From Avena insularis (lineage: Eukaryota; Streptophyta; Magnoliopsida; Poales; Poaceae), in assembly GCA_023614405.1 (NCBI GenBank), contig CM042689.1, positions 332,792,305 to 332,856,304 on the forward strand: a stretch of DNA of 64,000 bases, written 5' to 3'. The notes under the pieces are model-generated. The model saw only the letters and a list, made by a program, of their open reading frames with translations. It did not search any database and was not told the DNA's origin. How positions within the stretch are numbered: position 1 is the first letter of the stretch; every line of letters begins with the position of its first letter. Of the stretch, positions 23,062 through 35,533 are shown in pieces. Both the position numbers and the translations under genes were made by a program.

Positions 23062-23300
23062 TATTTTCAGCTCGTTTGGTTGGGGGGAGTTGGAAGAAGG
23101 GATTGGGAGTTCGAGGGCAGGAAACTTACCATCCCTGATTGTTTGGAAGGAATTGGGGTTAAGTAGGGAATGAGAATGGGAGTTAATGATTCAATTCCCA
23201 CTAATCTCTTACCTAAGGAGGGCAGGTAATTGAGAGAGAATTGGTGTTAAAATTCCATTCCCTTTTTCAAAGGTTGCCAAGCGCGCCGTTTGGGAAATAA
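23062..23300. mobile_element. Possible degenerate MITE
   Basis: The interval opens GCTCGTTTGGTTGGGGGG and closes, on the opposite strand, CGCGCTTGGCAACC, a loose terminal inverted repeat. Its body has the repeated 'ATTCCCA(C/T)' and 'AATTGGGGTT' flavour of grass MITEs. I could not identify a target duplication. Confidence 0.3.
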
Positions 23301-23409
23301 AAAAAGACAAATTTCTGATTTAGATTTTGTAATATGATTGTGCTTGGAAATAATGGTCACAAACTCCTATTTGAAAACATGCTTACATAATGCTCACATA
23401 TTATATTAG

Positions 23410-23418
23410 TTCATATAT
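23410..23418. repeat. 9-bp target-site duplication TTCATATAT, left copy, of the Mutator-like element
   Basis: TTCATATAT occurs at 23410-23418 and again at 49707-49715, bracketing the whole nest. Nine base pairs is the duplication size of Mutator-like elements. Confidence 0.7.
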
Positions 23419-23450
23419 GGGAAATGATATGCCTCCCTTGAGAGGGGGGG

Positions 23451-25910
23451 TGAAAGTACAAAGGAAGTTGCCTAGAGGGGGGGTGAATAGGCTTTTAAAA
23501 ATATTACGGTTTAGGCTCAAGTAAATGCGAAATAAAACTAACGTTTAATTTATTAAGCACAAAACCTAGCCACTAAGTTCACCTAGGTGCACCAACAACC
23601 TATGCTAAGCAATACAAGCAACAAGGTGATAGCAAGGTATAAATACTTCAAGCACGATGGCTATCACAATGTAAAGTGCATAAGTAAAGGGTTCGATTGA
23701 GAGATAACCGATGGACGCGGAGACGAAGATTTGTTTTCCGAAGTTCACTTCCAAAGAAGCTACGTCTCCGTTGGAGAGGTGCGATGGCGCAATGCTCTCC
23801 GAACGCCACAAATGGCTCACCTCGAGGTGTGGTGGCTCGATGCTCACCCAACGCCACACAAGGCCTCACCCCGGATGCGTAAGCACGCAACTCACCGACG
23901 CCACAAAAGGCTCACCCTATTCTCCCAAGTGCGCACCACAAAAGGCGGGCACTTGCTCCACTATAGGACGCTTGAGGGCGGTCACCGAACCCGTACAAGA
24001 TTGGGGCTAACTCCACAACTCAATTGGAGGCTCCCAACAACAAAGCCACAAAAGGCCAACAATGCCACAAAAGGCTACAAGACAACAAAAGGTCAACAAT
24101 CCAACCACACAACCGTCTAGGGTTCCAAGGAACCCAAGAGAAACAAGCTCACAAGCTTGAACTCGCTGAATCTCCGAAGAGAACTCAAACCTATGCACCA
24201 AATGCAAGGGCAAGTCCTTCTCCCCCAAATTCCAACAAAGCTACAAAAGCTATTGGGGGAATAAGGGAGGAAGAACACAAGAGTAGAACTCAAACCTATG
24301 CACCAAATGCAAGGGCAAGTCCTTCTCTCCCAAATTCCAACAAAGCTACAAAAGCTATTGGGGGAATAAGGGAGGAAGAACACAAGAGGAGAACACAAAA
24401 CTCTCCAAGATCTAGATCCCAATGATTCCTTCACAAAGAAGGGATTTGACTTGGTGGGATTGTAGATCTAGATCTTCTCTCACTTTTCCCTCAAAAAGAT
24501 GTAAGAATCATGGGAGGGAGAGGGAGTAAGAGAGCTCAAATAGGTCAACAATGGTGGGCAAAGACGAGCTCAAAAGATGGGAAACCATTGGGGAAGAAGC
24601 CCCCCTTAAATAGGACAAGGAAAAACTGACCGTTTGGGCTAGATTCGTGCCCCCACCGGAACTTCCGGCCTCCCACCGGAACTTCCGGCAAATAGAAACA
24701 CAAGTTACTGAACCTGACCGGAACTTGGCCGGAACTTGGCCAGAACTTGGCCGGAACTTCCGCTCAAGCAAAAACACAGGACAACATTGCACGAAAACTT
24801 CAATAACTTTTGATCCCGGACTCCGTTTTTGATGATCTTGGGATCGTTTTGAAGAGAACAAAAAGTTTTACAAGATTATGCAAAGAAACATAATAGTCCA
24901 GAATGGAAGTATAAAACCAAATTGAGAAAGATATGACCTCTCTAGAAGCGATGAACCGGTAAAACCTCCAAAACCCAAAACACAAGAAGTTGAGCTTGGA
25001 AACTCCGATTGGGATGAAACCAATTTTGTTGGAAAGGTAATGTCGAATATAATCCAACAAAAAGTCGAAATATTGGGTATCACCTTGGGAGAAAATACTA
25101 TGAATATATATGTGAAGTATCCCCCAAGGTGTGGAGCCGGAAAACTCGCAAGATCAAAAACCGCAATAAGATATGCAAGTGAAATCCTTAGATGATGAGC
25201 TAGATCTTGTTATGATGGTGAACACAAGCTCTAGATCCTCTAATGGACAAGAACCAAATAATAACCAAGAAAGATGATGATATGAATGCAAAGGTTTGAG
25301 CTCTCTCCGAACGATGCAAACGAGACACCCGCTTGAGAGCCCCTCTTGATAGTACGGCTATCTATCCTAAACCCGGTCTCCCAAATAACAACACGAGACC
25401 GGCAAAAGAGAAGCCCTATCAACATACCTTTGCCTTGAGCGTCCCACTTGAACTTGATGTAGACCGTCTTGTTCTTCTATAATGGGAACACCTTTCTTGT
25501 TTGCTCTTGCTTGATGAAGACTTGCAAAATGCTCCCCCATACTCCATGGGGAAACCTCTTCTTTGAACTTGTCTTCATCATTCCATGAGCACGAGGATGG
25601 CAAGCTTCAAGCATGAGATCTTCTAGAGATGGCGCATCTTGAGCTCGTCCTTGTTCATCCTTACTTGAGGTTGATCCATCTTGATGCAACTATTTGCACA
25701 TGCCTTGATCGACCTTCAAGCTCCTTCTTTCTTCATGATTCCAATGGGCACAAAGCCCTTGGACATTTCTTCATCTTCCACCCTTGAGACCAACACATGG
25801 CCGAAGCGATGCCAATGGACAAACCTACAAGTGAAACTCAATTTACACATTAGTCCATAGAGATTGTCATTAGTTACCAAAACCACACATGGGGCATACA
25901 TGCCCTTTCA
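23451..25910 (-). repeat. 3' LTR of the Sirevirus-like element (left copy)
   Basis: The LTR is 2460 bp with TG...CA ends on the minus strand. It contains a palindrome array (24654-24763) and a TATA-like CCTATTTAAGG (minus strand, about 24606-24614). An internal duplicated block of about 108 bp carries CAAACCTATGCACCAAATGC at 24187 and 24291. By eye it differs from the right LTR by scattered single changes and small indels only. Confidence 0.9.
24654..24763 (-). promoter_or_regulatory. CCGGAACTT palindrome array just upstream of the LTR TATA box (left LTR)
   Basis: Two copies of CACCGGAACTTCCGG, in which CCGGAACTTCCGG is a near-perfect palindrome, are followed by four linked GGAACTTGGCC-type units. 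In the element's orientation the array ends about 40 bp upstream of the TATA-like CCTATTTAAG. I recall conserved palindromes near the promoter of Sirevirus LTRs; that this is a regulatory site is inference. Confidence 0.55.
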
Positions 25911-28900
25911 ATCTCCCCCATTTTGGTAATTGATGACAATCCCTTAGCAAGGGTTTAAATATGACAATTAACGACCAAAGCGGTTGTCCCAACATCAAAT
26001 ACTACACAAGTATGTGATGTTGGTACAACCACAATATATAGAGCAAACTCCCCCACAATCTATGCATGTGTGATGAACTTGAATTTCATTGCATAGATTG
26101 CCAACCGTTACCGTTGGTTGAGTTTCCTCTATATATTCAACATGCAAAGCAAACACAAAGATGCAAGATCATGAGAGGCAAATGCTTAAGAACACACTCA
26201 AAGCAAAGGCCAACTTCCCTTAAACCCTCCAAAACATCTCCCCCATTGGCATCGATTGCCAAAATGGGTGAAAAGTTCTAGACGGCCAACATAGTGAGAA
26301 TTCCTCCAAAGGTGTGCATATGCACAAGGCAAATGATGAGAACTAGGGAGGAAGTAAAACTATATTGGGAAACCAAAGAAAGCAAAAAGAAAAGAAAGAA
26401 AAGAAAAGGGCTTCAACAAATGAAGCGAGCAATCAAAAGATCCAAAAGAAACAAATGAAACACCATCAAATGATGTCAAAAGGAACAAGAACCAAAGAGT
26501 GTTTAAATAAAAATAGAGAAGCTCCCCAAACTTTGTGCAAAGATTAGAATACTTGTATTGAATACAATATGCACAAATATGGAATCCTTGCTCCCCCATA
26601 AGCATTTAAACCACAAGAAACGAGAAAGAAGGAACATGTGCATCATTAAATGAATTATAGAAGCTCCCCAAAGATTGTGCACAAATTATAGTAATTATAT
26701 TTGGAAACAATATGCACAACCATGGAATCCTCACTCCTTCAAAACCATTTAGCAATGCACACAAAATACAATAATTTGGAAACCACCGAAGAATCAAAAT
26801 GAAGTAAGAGGTGATTTCCAAGAAATGCAAAAACAACCAAATATTGATCTTCTCTTGTGTGTATAAATTTTTAGGTGGAAAATATCACAAAGACATATAA
26901 CCACCAAGAAACATGCACACACAAAATAGATACTCAAGAAAGCACATGAAGACCCAAAAAGAAGTCATAGAATATACCAATAAGATGTTTTGCTTGAAAG
27001 CATGCCCAAGGGCTCAAATATATCTTAGTACATCAATGAGCTTCAAACACCAACATACCCCATACAACACAACTATTCTCAAGGGAAGAAGAGGATAGAA
27101 GGAATATATGGATAAAGGCAACAAGTATCACAAGATAGAAATCAACTTGGCAAAAATACTCACTATTGCACATGGGAGATATTGAGGAAACGATATGCAA
27201 CAAAGTTGCTAGATTGACATATTTGGGATTAGTGAATCATGAGCATGATTTAGTATAGTCCCCATTATATGCACTCATCTCAACATACACACATTTGCAA
27301 TAGAGAGAACTTTTCAAAGCCAAAACAAGAAATCCTACATATGGAAGAACACAAATTCATGCCAACAAGCAACCTACACAAGGTTGGGAACAAGATATGT
27401 ATGCATGAGAGAGAGATACTTGTTACCGAGATATAATTGGTAGGATGAAGAAGATATGAATTCGTTGATCATCCTAGCTTGCATCCAATTAACATGTAGA
27501 CATCACTTCTTCCTTGTTCAAGATACAAGCACCCAATATATATCTCCAATGTACTTAAAACACAATTAAGTACACTATGGTCCCCAAACAAATTGGGTCC
27601 AAAGTAGTTAGTGAAACTACAATACATAGGAGAGCCCCCACACAAATATATGCATATTGATATGAAATTGAATTTCATGCACATATTAGCCCATTAGGAT
27701 TTGGTGGAGTTTCCCCTATATATTGGATCAAAGAATGCAAGCATGCCATAATATATACAAGAAGTAACTATGCATGCATAGACTTTCAAGAACCAAAAGG
27801 AGATACATTTGAACAAAAATACCAAGTAGACCAATAAGACACACACAAAAGTGTGACTCGACAAAAGGTGTCCAAATTGTATCGAAGAGACAAATCAACA
27901 CATGAAAGAACACAAGTTCAACAAATGAACTCGAAAGAGCCAAAGAAAAAGGATAACAAAAATACCAAGACTCAAGGATTTATCTCATCCTAGAAGAGCA
28001 AAACAAGAGAAACGGAATAAGATAAAGCCAACTCCCAACGAGAGCAAGGAAATAATAACCAAAACAAACTCTTCACACTTTTCATGATGGCACACAAAGT
28101 ACCAACACAAAAAGGATCGAGCTTCCAAGCAAAAAGGATCAAATCAAGAAGCATAAAACAATGGTCTAGATAATATAGGAGAGCTCCCCCATAAGTAGAG
28201 CATTATATATAATTTTGCCTTTGAATGCAAAATGCCCACAAATGAGATCATCACTACTACCTACACTAAATAAAACACAAGGGGAAATAAATAAAATAAG
28301 AAGATCCACAAGAGGCAAGGAAAGCTTGGGAGCAAATAGAAAAACATTTTATTGGCCAAAGATAATATAAATAAGAAAAGGCCAAAACGAATATGATCAA
28401 AGAATCCTACCATATATTAAATACTAATTGTCCAAGGACAAAAAGTAATAGGTATAATTTTCCCGAGGTAGTTTGCAAGGATATCCAAGATCATATTCAC
28501 ACAAAGAAGCATATAACAAGATAGGAATTAAGCTTGATGCTTTGAAAGAGATTCTTGATTGCTTCAAATAGTCACACAATCACTAGTGATTGGATTAAAT
28601 AGAAGCAAGTGGTTCCCATGAGGATATGTAGATCCAAATATGAGGAAACACATACCAAGAATCACTATCACGAACAAGATCCAAAAGATGAGCAATAAAA
28701 ACCTTTAAGCAAATTGGAACTTGTATGAGCAAATGTGCCACATAGGAACTAGATAATTCTCAATATCAAATCTAAGTGGCACAACCTCAAATGTCCACAT
28801 TTTCTAGGTTTGTAATATGCACAAATCATATGACTCCCCCATAATGTGATAAACCAAGAAATCTCAACAAGAGGCAAAAAGATCAAACTAGAGGTATTAA

Positions 28901-29405
28901 TGGACATTATGGAAACTTGAGTTTCTCATGAGAGAGATAAACCACATAGAGACAACAAAATGACTACTAAGTGGTTTTTCTCATGTACACACATTTTAGG
29001 ATTGTGGAATGCCCAAGCATGACACTCCCCCAAAACGGAATAGTCCATTAATCCCTCACAAGAGCCAAATAAGATACCTACTAGAATCAATAAAGGCTCA
29101 AAACCACGAAACACAAATACATGGTGTGCCAACCAACATACACAAAGATAATTCATAGGTCAATATAAGTAAGTGGGAAGCACAACATGTACAAGCACAT
29201 GCAAGGTACAAAACCAACACATGCACAAGGAGCAAGTAACTATAAATGTAAAGAGTTTAGCACAAGTTCTGGAAGGAGGAACATTGGATAAGGAATAGAA
29301 GCATGATAACCAATGACTTGACTTTGACAACAAGAATATAATGAAGATCTCTCAACTCTTCATAAGATAGCCAAGTCTCCAATGCCCTCCAAAAACACCT
29401 ATTGA
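25911..29405 (-). other. Non-coding internal region with repeated polypurine tracts
   Basis: No coding sequence is seen between the gag stop and the 3' LTR. The tract that reads (A/T)TGGGGGAG(A/C/T) on the minus strand recurs at about 25911 (the one abutting the LTR), 26048, 26236, 26590, 28183, 28833 and 29024, with weaker copies at 26521 and 26651. Two larger modules are partly duplicated: 26517-26620 versus 26650-26735 (CAATATGCACAA...TGGAATCCT), and about 26045-26140 versus 27628-27735 (GAATTTCAT...GAGTTTCC-CTATATATT). Multiple polypurine tracts upstream of the 3' LTR are described for Sireviruses. Confidence 0.75.
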
Positions 29406-30652
29406 TCAAGATTTAGCTTGTTGGTCCCCAACCAAGTTGGGTCCTAAGAAGTTAGTCACAATAGGCTTGGCCACCCAAATGGTTCTTTTCTTGACACCAC
29501 TTTGGGCACCAACAAATTTGGCAAACACATTGCCACCCTCATCCTTACGAAGTGAATAAGCATCATCAAACAAGATAGGATGGGATGAGGAGATACCCAT
29601 GGTGCATGAGGAAGAAAGGTGCCCCTTCTCACGACATATGTAGCAAGTTCTTCTCTTGCCGTCTTTCTTCTTGGGAGGAGCTGCACCATGAAGAAGAGCT
29701 TGAGGCTTCTTGGGAAGTGGCCCATCTTGAGCTTGTGGAGGAGCTTGAGGCCGCTTCCCCCGTTGCTTCTCACTAAGAGGTTTCTTCTTCAATGGGCAAT
29801 CCCTCACATGATGCCCTTCTTCCTTGCACTTGAAGCACACAATGTTGGCCGGATTCTTCACTTGTCCTTGGCCCTTCTTCTTGTTGCCCTTGTGCTTCAA
29901 CGAGATAGTGGACTTGCTCTTGGTGTTGGAGTTGAATCCAAGCCCACTCTTGTCACTTGGGGGGCGTCGCACACTCAACATATTCTTGAGCGTGGTCTTC
30001 CCTTCATGACACCTTTTCAAGTCATTCTTCAAAGAAGTGACTTGAGCCTTGAGCTCTTTGACTTCCTCTACATGGTTAATATCAACAACAATACTAGAGG
30101 AAGTAGAAGCTTCATTGTTAGAGCAACAAGGCAAAGGATGCAATTCATCACAAGATTTAGCATGGTTGTCAGAGGATGAATTACAAGGACTAGCACATGG
30201 CAATATAACATTTGGAGTAGATATAGTGCTAATGTCCACATGAGGCCCACTAGATGTTACCTTTGACACAATGGCCTCATGAGCTAACTCTAGCCTACCA
30301 TGGGAGAGTAGAAGATCCTCATGCGAGCTTGAGAGCTTGGCATGACTTTCTTCTAATCTCCCATAGTTGCTTGTTAGCAAAGCAAGTTGAGCCTTTAGCT
30401 CAACATTCTCCTTCAAGATAGATGCTTCACATGAAATAGAGTTAGTAGCACAAGCATCATCAATTAAAGCAAGAGGTGAGGGCAACTTGGAAAGCTCTTT
30501 AGAATATGAAGCTTTAAGTTGCTCATGCAACTCGGTGAGTTTGATGAGCTCACCCTTGATGACCCTAGAGCCATTGTTGAGGTGCTCAAAATCCTCAAGG
30601 AGTTTAGCATAGGCAACTTCAAGTTCATCATTTTTAATTTGAAGAGCACTTG
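29406..30652 (-). pseudogene. Sirevirus-like gag, C-terminal part with two zinc knuckles
   Basis: Minus-strand coding downstream of the solo-LTR insertion. It has a long coiled-coil-like N-terminal part (KNDELEVAYAKLLEDFEHLN), a Ser-rich segment, then two CCHC knuckles: CFKCKEEGHHVRDC and CYICREKGHLSSSC. The C-terminus reads TIWVAKPIVTNFLGPNLVGD, followed by a stop at 29406. In full-length relatives this is the gag region just before protease. This part has no stop or frameshift. Nucleocapsid knuckles bind the element's RNA during packaging. Confidence 0.85.
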
Positions 30653-33631
30653 TGTAGCATCCCAATTGTCTAACAATTGCAATGCTACTAGCCTAGTCTG
30701 TATAGATGCTACTTCAACATATAATTGTTGCATCATCATTATATCATGCTCATGTCATCATGCCACCTTGCATTTGAGCATCATATAAAACCCTTTTCAT
30801 TTGGTTCTTATCTCATATGCATTATTAATTGTATTTGCCTCTTGATATTGTATTTGGTTCTTGATATATTGTTAATGCCCAAGTTGAGTTGGGGGCATAT
30901 CTTTTATTCAACTCCACCACCTTTCTTGACATCACCCCATCATTCCACCATCCAACTAAATATGAGCTTGGCATTTATTGGGTTTTACCTCTAGCTCATG
31001 TGGGTTGGGATGGATCCAATTCTTTTCCCCATGCTCTCATCTTAGCATCATGATGTTTTCACATTAGTGATATATGAGAGCCACATGGCCACCTTTGCAT
31101 GCCTTGTGAGTGGGACCTTTTTCCTAGCTTCCATATGGATTATTATGGATTTATGCTCATGATGGGATATTTTTGGGACTAGTAAGCATCTAGTGTAATA
31201 TACACACTAGTAATTCCCAATTATAATCAAATGTGATCATCTCCATCTACTCCACTGGGAGCTTCCTTCTAAATTCTGTTGCTTAGGCCTTACTCCACAT
31301 TTTGGAATGCATAAGAGTAATGCCATGCAAATAATCTTGTTTTCACAAAAATAAGCATGGTATTAAATATTTATGCATGGCCCATGCAAGTACCACCTTT
31401 TGCTTGTCCTTTGGTTTTTATTTGAATTTTGAGTGGATCTTTTCCCCATATCTCTCTCTACCCTCTTATGCTTGATCTTGCTTGATGCATGCAAGCATCT
31501 AACCCTAAAACCACATCATCTCCATCCACCCCATCACCACCTTTTACCTCTTCCTCCCTTTGGTCTAGCTCTTGTTTGATCTTGCTTAGTTCTTGCTTGA
31601 GCTTGCCAAAAGTAAACACATCACCCAATCCTCTATACCACATCTCCCTCTCTCTAAACCTCTCTCCTAATCTATACATAATCTAAACCTCACCCCTCTC
31701 TCTTTTCCACCCTCTCTAACCCCACTCCTACCTAAGATAAACCCACACTTCCATCTAATCTAAGCCATACCCCCCTCTCTCCTAAACCCTAACCCGACCC
31801 CATCTACCCTAGAGCTACCCCTCCCCCTCTCGGTTCCTATCTATCTCTCTTGGCTTTCCCTCTCCCTACACCGCACCCCACCACCTCTCACCCCTCATCT
31901 ACCCCTCTCCACTCTTTCTTTGGCTTCAAGACAAAGAGAAGAAAGGGAGAAACCTACCCACCCGAGCCTTCTCTTGCTTTGCAAAAAGTGGAGACCAAAC
32001 CCATGTGCTCCTTCCTCCCCTCTCTCCCCAACCACCCCAGGCAGCCAGATCGAAATCTGGAGAAGACCCAGACCTCTCCTTCCTCCCCACAACCTCCTAG
32101 CCATGGCCATGGATTTTCCAAACCCTAGCTTCGGCCTGCCTTACTAGCCAACGATCCCGAGCGCGACAAGCTGTACCAGGAGCACGAGGACCTCCATCTG
32201 CTTCTTCTACCTCGCCCTGCACCGGCCAAACCTCGCCGGAGTCCTCTGGAGCTCCCCGGACACGCCGCAGCCACCGGATCCGAAGCTTGCGGAGCCCCTG
32301 CCTCTGCTCCGACCCGATCCACCTCCAGCTCCAGCGACCACGCCAGCGAATCTCTGGTGAGCACCTCAATCCCCTAGACATCCCCTTCTCCTCTCAAGCT
32401 CGCCGTAGCTCACGCCAGAGTTCACCGTCTGCCGAAGCTCAGCGCTGTCAGCGCGCGCCTGCAACAGCAGCGGCAGTAGCTTTTCCCGTTTGTTCCTCGC
32501 CTGCCTGCTCAAGGTAGACCACCCCCGGGCTTGCTCTCTGAACGAAAGATGTAGCCCTAGGTCCCCTAGTCGTTTTTTTGCTTTTACGAAATCACGCCGT
32601 TTGGTCGCCATCGTCGCCAAACTCCGGCGTTTCCTCAAGGCTCAGATCGGGCCAGCAGACAAAAGGCGGCGACGCTTCCAGAAGGTCCTCGCCTTTTTCC
32701 CGCCTCAACCCGCTTTTGCCCACCTGCCACCTCGGTGTTCTTTTTGCGAGTAGACCCCCGGAGATCTTGGCCATCACAGAAGCCGCCAACAAGATGGCCC
32801 CACTGGTCATTGGCTGTGGCTAGGTTCTGTGCGTGTAACAAAAGCTTTTCTGTAATCTGTTTAAATTCAAATCTTTTTCAAATTAAATTCAAATTCAAAT
32901 TTATTTCTGTTTTTAAATAACTTTTAAAATATAATTCCAATTAATACAAATAATATATGTTTTGAAATCAGAAAAATGTGAGGAATTCAAATATGGCCTT
33001 CAAAATATATTTTGGACACTTTATTTTCCAAGTTATTTAAAATTACAAGAAAATGCCCTCTCTCCTTAATTAATTAATAACTTTTGATTTATAACTCCAA
33101 ATTTAACAAATAATATGTCTAAAATGATTAGCTCGATGAGACCTTTCTGTTTATGCATTCCATGATCTGTTTTGCAGCATGCATCATATAAATATAATGT
33201 GTACAGCAACTTTAATGAGAATAAAATGAGGCTAAAACTTAATAAAATGATTTATTCTTGTATTCCACACCTCACCCATGCCATGCTACTTTAATACCAT
33301 GCAAATTGTGCATCATTCATCATGGCATGATTGTTGCTTGTCGCATTTATTCATATGCTTGTGCACTTTATTTATGTTGGCCCTTGTTTGTTTGGTTCTT
33401 CTCCGAATAGACGCTGAGCCGGGGATATACCAAGAGAACCAGGAGCACTACCCAGATCCTTCTCTCGCTTCAACTGAGCTGCCAGGCAAGCACTACCACA
33501 TGCTTGCATACATATAGTACCTATTGCCTCTATCTTATTCTTGCATCATTGCGTCGCGATTGCATTAAATTGAATCCCAAGTATTGCATAGCCTTTACTT
33601 TGAAACCCCACCGAAGCTTGTTCCTCCATCC

Positions 33632-33636
33632 CATGA
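33632..33636. repeat. TSD CATGA (left copy) of the inner copia element
   Basis: CATGA precedes TGTTGGAGATATGCCC at 33637 and recurs at 42382-42386 directly after the LTR end CCCCTACA. This confirms both borders of the innermost element. Confidence 0.92.
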
Positions 33637-35533
33637 TGTTGGAGATATGCCCAAGAGGCAATAATAAAGTGGTTATTATCATATCTTCATATTTATGATA
33701 AATGTTTACATACCATGCTATAATTGTATTAACAGGAAACATTAATACTTGTGTGATTTGTAAACATAAAAGAGTCCCTAGTAAAGCCTCTTGTTAAACT
33801 AGCTTGTTGGTTAATATATGATCATGGTTTCCTGATCATGAACATAGAGATGTTATTAACAACAGGGTCATATCATTAGGAGAATGATGTGATGGACATA
33901 CTCCTATAGATAAGCATAGCATAAAGATCAAGTCATTTCAATAGTTCAATTGCTATATGCTTTCTGATACATAGTAACCTGATTCCTTCGACCATGAGAT
34001 CATGCATATCACCTTTACCGGATGGATGCTTTGATGTCATCAAACACCACACCGTAACAGGGTGGTTATAAAGGTGGCATTGAGTGTTTGGAAAGTATTG
34101 GTTGAGACACATGGATCAAGAGTGGGATTTGTCCATCCACATGACGGATAGATATACTCTGGGCCCTCTCGGTGAAATGTCATCCAATTAGCTTGCAAGC
34201 ATGTGACTGGCTCACAAGGGATCACATATCACGGGAACGAGAAAAGAGTACTTATCGATGTGAGGTTGAACTAGGTATGCGAGATACCGACGATCATAAC
34301 CTCGGATAAGTAACATATCGTGAGACAAAAGGGAAATTGGTATCGTATGTAAGTGGTTCATTCGATCGCAAAGTAATCGTAGAAATATGTGGGAGCCATA
34401 TGAATTTCCAGATTCCTCTATTGGTTATTGTTCGGAGAAGTGTCTCGATCATGTCCGCATAATTCACGAACCGTAGGGAGACACACTTAAGGATTCGACG
34501 TTGTTTGAGTAGTTATGGTATTATGAGAAAGAGACCGAATGTTGTTCGGAGTCTCGGATGGGATCCGGGATATCACGAGGAGATCCGGAATGGTCCGGAG
34601 AATAAGATTCATATAAGGAAAGTCCCATTTCGGAGTTGGGGAATGGTTCCGGTGTTTTCATCGGGACTGTTCTAGAATGTTCCGGAATGTCCGGCACTCC
34701 GGAGAGGAAGGGTACATGAATGTGTCATTGTAAGTTGGAATGATTGCATCATGTACTAAGTGTTCTTGCTGTCCCAAATAAAGGATTAAATTAAATCCTA
34801 AATTGAAAAGTCAAACGGCTAGTTTGAAAGTCAAACGACAATTTTGGGAAGTGGGAAAAGAGGAGGAGGTGAAGCCGAGTTGGGGAGGGAGTCCTCCCCA
34901 AGCCGGCGCCCCACCCAAGCCGAGTTGGGGAGGGACTCCACTCCCTCCCCTTGGCCGGCCAGCCCTCCCACCTATATAAGGAGGGGCAGGGCTCCCTCCT
35001 AGCACACACAAGTTTCCACCTCTAATCTCCGGTTTAGAGCCGTTTTGGTTTAGAGCTTCTAATTGCTTTAGCCAGCGGTTTAGAGCCTTCTAATTGGTTT
35101 AGAGCCTTCTAATTGGTGTGTCTAATTACTAGACCACTAATAGCCTCTCTCATAAGCTCCACCATACTCGCACCGGCTTAAGGCGAAGCCTCATGGGATC
35201 TCCCTCTACTTCCACGCCGTTGTCTTCGGAATCGCGAGGAGAGTGCTACAACCTCCTCATTTTCTTTGGAACAAGGGAGAGGAAGGTCTTCGTCAGTACG
35301 AACGTGTGACCGATTGCGGGAGCGCTGCTGGGCGATACCGAAGGATCGTCTGCGATCTTGAGATCGGAAAAGTACGACTACATCACCCACGAGAATCGGC
35401 TCTCGTTAACCGCTTTGGAATCTTCGAGGGTGAGTTCCTCTATCGACTCGTTGCTACAATCTAGTAGATAGATCTTGGCTTGTTTGTTTGTATGCGATAG
35501 AAAATTTTGTTTTCCATGCTACGAACCCCTACA
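33637..35533 (+). repeat. 5' LTR of the inner copia element
   Basis: It starts TGTTGGAGATATGCCC and ends CCCCTACA. A strong TATA box (CCTATATAAGG, TATATAA at 34973-34979) is preceded by GC-rich direct repeats (AAGCCGAGTTGGGGAGGG at about 34873 and 34918). Downstream, TTTAGAGCC(TT/G) is repeated at about 35031, 35091 and 35098. Compared with the 3' LTR it differs mostly by small insertions and deletions. Confidence 0.92.
34973..34979 (+). promoter_or_regulatory. TATA box of the copia 5' LTR
   Basis: TATATAA in the context CACCTATATAAGGAGG; the 3' LTR has the same box at 41828-41834. It lies about 560 bp before the LTR end, a usual place for the group. Confidence 0.7.

Noticed and set aside
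23062..23300. Whether this block is part of the Mutator-like element
   Set aside because: It lies outside the 9-bp duplication at 23410-23418 and shares no sequence with the right flank after 49716.
24007..24434. 133-codon plus-strand frame in the Sirevirus-like LTR, repeated at 45756-46157
   Set aside because: It exists in both LTRs because the LTRs are duplicates. Its text comes from the internal 108-bp block repeated in frame, and nothing suggests a protein.
34791..35011. CCGAGTTGGGGAGGG direct repeats and open frames in the copia LTR, considered as an independent element
   Set aside because: They recur in the 3' LTR at the same offset, so they are part of the LTR leader and promoter region.
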